DNA of 8,512 bases from Gammaproteobacteria bacterium (GTDB lineage: Bacteria; Pseudomonadota; Gammaproteobacteria; Enterobacterales; Alteromonadaceae). Under the pieces are notes generated by a model. That model saw nothing but the letters and a program-made list of their open reading frames with translations, had not been told where the DNA came from and made no database searches. Positions within the stretch are counted from its first letter, which is position 1. Every line of letters starts with the position of its first letter. The position numbers and the translations under genes were made by a program. This document shows positions 6,362 through 8,512 of this stretch, one piece after another. The stretch is taken from assembly GCA_027484495.1 (NCBI GenBank), contig JAIXSW010000413.1:1-8512 (forward strand), written 5' to 3'.

Positions 6362-7264
6362 TCAGTGTCCTGTTTTGCCATGGGCCGCCAGAATGATCTG
6401 GCGCAGTTGCCGGCCACCCGGGCCTAATTTGTCTTCTTTGGGGATCACCAGCGACAGCGGAATTTGCCGCTCTGTGCTTTGTTTCAGTTGCAGTCGGACT
6501 AACACGCCGTCCTGCAACGCTTGCTGTACGATAAAATCTGGCAGCCAGCAAAAACCTAAACCGCGTTGCAGGATCACCATAGCTTCATAAAAATTGCCAA
6601 CGGTCCAGCGTTGTTCCGCTTTGAGCCAGCCGGCATTCTCCGCCGGCTTTTGTCCGGTATCGCGGATCACGATTTGTAAATGCTGGCTCAACTCATCCGC
6701 ATCCAGTGCATCAATCTGCGTCAGCGGATGCTCCGGCGCGCACACCAACACCATTTGTGTGATGCACAACGGCTCACTCAGGTAACCGCGCGGGACAATC
6801 GGCGTTGCGGCGATGACTAAATCTGCTTTGGCTTCGAGGATCATTTCGGCGCTGCCCGTGATCACGGTATCGATGATTTGGATCCGGCTGCCACGACTGA
6901 GTGGATAAAATTGCGACAACGCCTGATACAGCTTATCGCGCGGGTAGATTATCTCAACCGCCAGACGCAGCTCTGGTTCCCAGCCCATGTCAATATTGGC
7001 GGCCAGCAATTCCAGATCTTCAATTTGTTGAGTCAGCAAACGGGAGCGGCGTAGCATCACTTCACCGGCTGCGGTCAGAAAAGCTTTGCGTCCAACCACA
7101 TGTAACAGTTCCACACCTAGCTGGTTTTGCAGCTTTGCCACGGCATGGTTCAGGCTGGACTGGCTTTTATTCAGTAACTCTGCTGCTTGTGCGTAACCAC
7201 CAGCATCAACCACTGCCTGCAGGATCCGCCATTGCTCCAATGTCGATTTCGGCCGGTACGGCAT
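6362..7264 (-). CDS. LysR-family transcriptional regulator
   Basis: A 300-residue LysR-type regulator of standard family length. An N-terminal winged helix-turn-helix spans about residues 8-67 (STLEQWRILQAVVDAGGYAQ and onward), with the recognition region AAELLNKSQSSLNHAVAKL. A linker helix of about residues 70-90 is followed by the periplasmic-binding-protein-like effector domain (about 92-290), with LRLAVEIIYP opening it and GLGFCWLPDFIV near its end. The effector is not deducible. Translation starts at an ATG with AGAGGAA four bases upstream, 17 bases after the cmoB stop, so it is probably carried on the cmoAB transcript. LysR regulators are usually divergent from their targets; this one has no divergent partner here, so its targets are likely elsewhere, although the small gene coupled to its 3' end may be functionally linked. 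Family is secure; role is unknown. Confidence 0.93.
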   Translation of the reverse strand: MPYRPKSTLEQWRILQAVVDAGGYAQAAELLNKSQSSLNHAVAKLQNQLGVELLHVVGRKAFLTAAGEVMLRRSRLLTQQIEDLELLAANIDMGWEPELRLAVEIIYPRDKLYQALSQFYPLSRGSRIQIIDTVITGSAEMILEAKADLVIAATPIVPRGYLSEPLCITQMVLVCAPEHPLTQIDALDADELSQHLQIVIRDTGQKPAENAGWLKAEQRWTVGNFYEAMVILQRGLGFCWLPDFIVQQALQDGVLVRLQLKQSTERQIPLSLVIPKEDKLGPGGRQLRQIILAAHGKTGH

Positions 7265-7281
7265 AAAATTCCTCTGACAGA

Positions 7282-8247
7282 TCAGGCGGTTGCTACAATT
7301 ACCGCCCGCAGCGGTGCTGGATAGCCTTCAATGGTCTTACTATGATCAGTCGGGTCGAGAAAATCAACCAGACTTTCATTTTGCATCCAGTCGGTGGCAC
7401 GCTGTTCTTCAACACTGGTCTGATTTAAATCGACCACGCGGATATCGCGAAAACCGACGCGGGCCAGCCAGAGTTCAAGTGCCGCGGTGCTTGGAATAAA
7501 CCAGACATTACGCATTTTGGCGTAGCGGTCGGTGGGGACCAGTACCGTCTGCGCATCACCGGGGACGACCAACGTTTCCAGCACCAGCTGACCACCCGCA
7601 CGCAGCTGGTTTTTCAGCTGCTGCAGGAAATCCAGCGGGGAGCGGCGGTGATACAACACCCCCATCGAAAACACCGTATCGAAGCTCTTTAATTCCGGCA
7701 TGTCATCAATGCCGATGGGCAATAAATGCACCGCTGGATCCTGGTAAAAATGTTTGATTGCCTGGAACTGACAAAAAAACAGTTGGCTAGGATCTATACC
7801 AACAACCAGTTCAGCGCCGGCACCGCGCATCCGCCACAAGTGATAGCCGCTACCGCAGCCGACATCCAGCACAGTGCGATGCTGTAACGGCGCCAGGTGG
7901 GGCAGAACCCGGTCCCATTTCCAGTCACTGCGCCACTCGGTATCAATGTGCAGGCCGTGAATGTCAAACGGGCCTTTACGCCATGGCATCAGCTGTTTGA
8001 GCAACACTTCCAGGCGCTGACGGGCGCCCTCGGATAGCTCCTCGGCCGCGCCAATCTGCACCGCCGACTGCAGATTTACTTGTTCAGTTTGTGTTTTTGG
8101 CAGGTGATCCAGCACTTTTTGCCATTGTTTAAAGTCACCATGCAGGGCTTCTTTGTACCAGTGGCTGAGCTGTGCCGGCAGCACATTAAGCCAGGGCGCC
8201 AGTTTGGTTTTGGCGATCAAGGCATAAAAATCATTAAACATTTGCAT
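7282..8247 (-). CDS. cmoB: tRNA U34 carboxymethyltransferase CmoB
   Basis: CmoB transfers a carboxymethyl group from carboxy-SAM to 5-hydroxyuridine at wobble position 34 of tRNA, giving cmo5U, which broadens decoding of four-fold codon boxes. The 321 residues match E. coli CmoB (323). Conserved segments are MPWRKGPF (87-94) with Lys91, a carboxy-SAM ligand in the E. coli enzyme; IDTEWRSDWKWDR (101-113); the Rossmann methyltransferase loop LDVGCGSGYH (127-136); and MGVLYHRRSP (195-204) with Tyr199, equivalent to E. coli Tyr200. The C-terminal EGYPAPLRAV holds Arg314, matching E. coli Arg315. I chose ATG 8247 (MQMFNDFYALIAK) because AAGG lies eight bases upstream and the N-terminus aligns with E. 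coli; ATG 8241 is an alternative. The longer frame from 8319 only re-reads cmoA. The start overlaps the end of cmoA by 14 bases. Confidence 0.96.
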   Translation of the reverse strand: MQMFNDFYALIAKTKLAPWLNVLPAQLSHWYKEALHGDFKQWQKVLDHLPKTQTEQVNLQSAVQIGAAEELSEGARQRLEVLLKQLMPWRKGPFDIHGLHIDTEWRSDWKWDRVLPHLAPLQHRTVLDVGCGSGYHLWRMRGAGAELVVGIDPSQLFFCQFQAIKHFYQDPAVHLLPIGIDDMPELKSFDTVFSMGVLYHRRSPLDFLQQLKNQLRAGGQLVLETLVVPGDAQTVLVPTDRYAKMRNVWFIPSTAALELWLARVGFRDIRVVDLNQTSVEEQRATDWMQNESLVDFLDPTDHSKTIEGYPAPLRAVIVATA

Positions 8248-8512
8248 CGGCAGTACCTTGTTTGATCGCAACCATCGAGCAGAAATTGAAACATTGGAAC
8301 CAAACGGTCGCGCTGGCAAAACCAGCCGCAGTAAAACGTTGCTGATGTTGTGCCAGCGTGTCTGGCCGCATCACGTTTTCCAGCGCGGTGCGTTTCTGAC
8401 TGATCTCCAATTCGGAATAGCCATTTGCGCGTTTAAAATCGTGGTGCAGGTCAATCAGCAAGTCGTGCGTTACAGCGTCGTCAAACACTACTTTTTCCGA
8501 CAGGATGAAAAT
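8234..8512 (-). CDS. cmoA: Carboxy-SAM synthase CmoA, C-terminal part only
   Basis: CmoA makes carboxy-S-adenosyl-L-methionine from SAM and prephenate, the cofactor consumed by CmoB. Only the last 92 residues are inside the window; the E. coli protein has about 247, so the 5' part lies beyond the right edge. The visible chain contains LSEKVVFDDAV, then HHDFKRANGYSELEISQKR, LENVM, and the ending VWFQCFNFCSMVAIKQ, all closely matching the CmoA C-terminus. The reading frame stays open to the window edge with no start that makes sense as complete, so it is partial rather than truncated. The TAA stop lies inside the start of cmoB, so the pair is translationally coupled, as expected for two enzymes acting in sequence. 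Confidence 0.95.
   Translation of the reverse strand: MFILSEKVVFDDAVTHDLLIDLHHDFKRANGYSELEISQKRTALENVMRPDTLAQHQQRFTAAGFASATVWFQCFNFCSMVAIKQGTADANV

Noticed and set aside
6360..6551. Longer, 199-residue version of the unknown protein
   Set aside because: The added 64 residues lie entirely inside lysR in another frame and are Arg/Pro-rich, like a shadow frame. The ATG at 6359 directly follows the LysR stop.
7197..7204. Chi-like octamer GCTGGTGG on the minus strand
   Set aside because: A single octamer inside lysR is unremarkable by chance in 8.5 kb and has no supporting context.
8248..8319. Extended CmoB start at 8319
   Set aside because: The extension re-reads cmoA in another frame and has no match to the CmoB N-terminus. 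The ATG at 8247 gives the expected length.

Overview
The window reads as ordinary, densely packed chromosome of a gammaproteobacterium. The FadE, YafJ, PurM, PurN, CmoA and CmoB proteins are all close to their Escherichia coli counterparts in length and motifs, and fadE lies next to yafJ as in enterobacteria. The gene order and a purN-linked DUF3108 gene fit the Aeromonas/Tolumonas/Vibrio side of the class better than the Enterobacteriaceae. That placement is inference from content, not a database match. I see no mobile element, CRISPR array, rRNA or tRNA.

Layout. (1) Positions 1-2348, minus strand: most of fadE, the inner-membrane acyl-CoA dehydrogenase of fatty-acid beta-oxidation; its last roughly 30 codons run off the left edge. 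(2) Positions 2349-2573: a 225-base divergent regulatory region holding a probable fadE promoter, a strong FadR-like operator, a 12-base perfect palindrome and a perfect DnaA-box 9-mer. (3) Positions 2574-3347, plus strand: yafJ, a class II glutamine amidotransferase-like protein and the only plus-strand gene. It ends convergently against the next operon at a perfect hairpin. (4) Positions 5825 down to 3369, minus strand: purM-purN-DUF3108, a tightly coupled unit. PurM and PurN carry out two steps of de novo purine synthesis; the third product is a secreted periplasmic protein of unknown role. (5) Positions 8512 down to 5952, minus strand: cmoA (3' part), cmoB, a LysR-type regulator and a 135-residue protein of unknown function. 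Overlaps or gaps of at most 17 bases suggest one transcript. CmoA and CmoB together make the cmo5U wobble modification of tRNA.

Several genes have starts shorter than their longest open frames. purM starts at a GTG with a good Shine-Dalgarno sequence, cmoB starts inside the end of cmoA, and the 135-residue protein starts two bases after the LysR stop. The most informative non-coding signal is the FadR-type operator just upstream of fadE. The least explained genes are the LysR regulator, its small partner and the DUF3108 protein. I found no convincing undescribed system; the findings are mostly regulatory and operon-structure observations.
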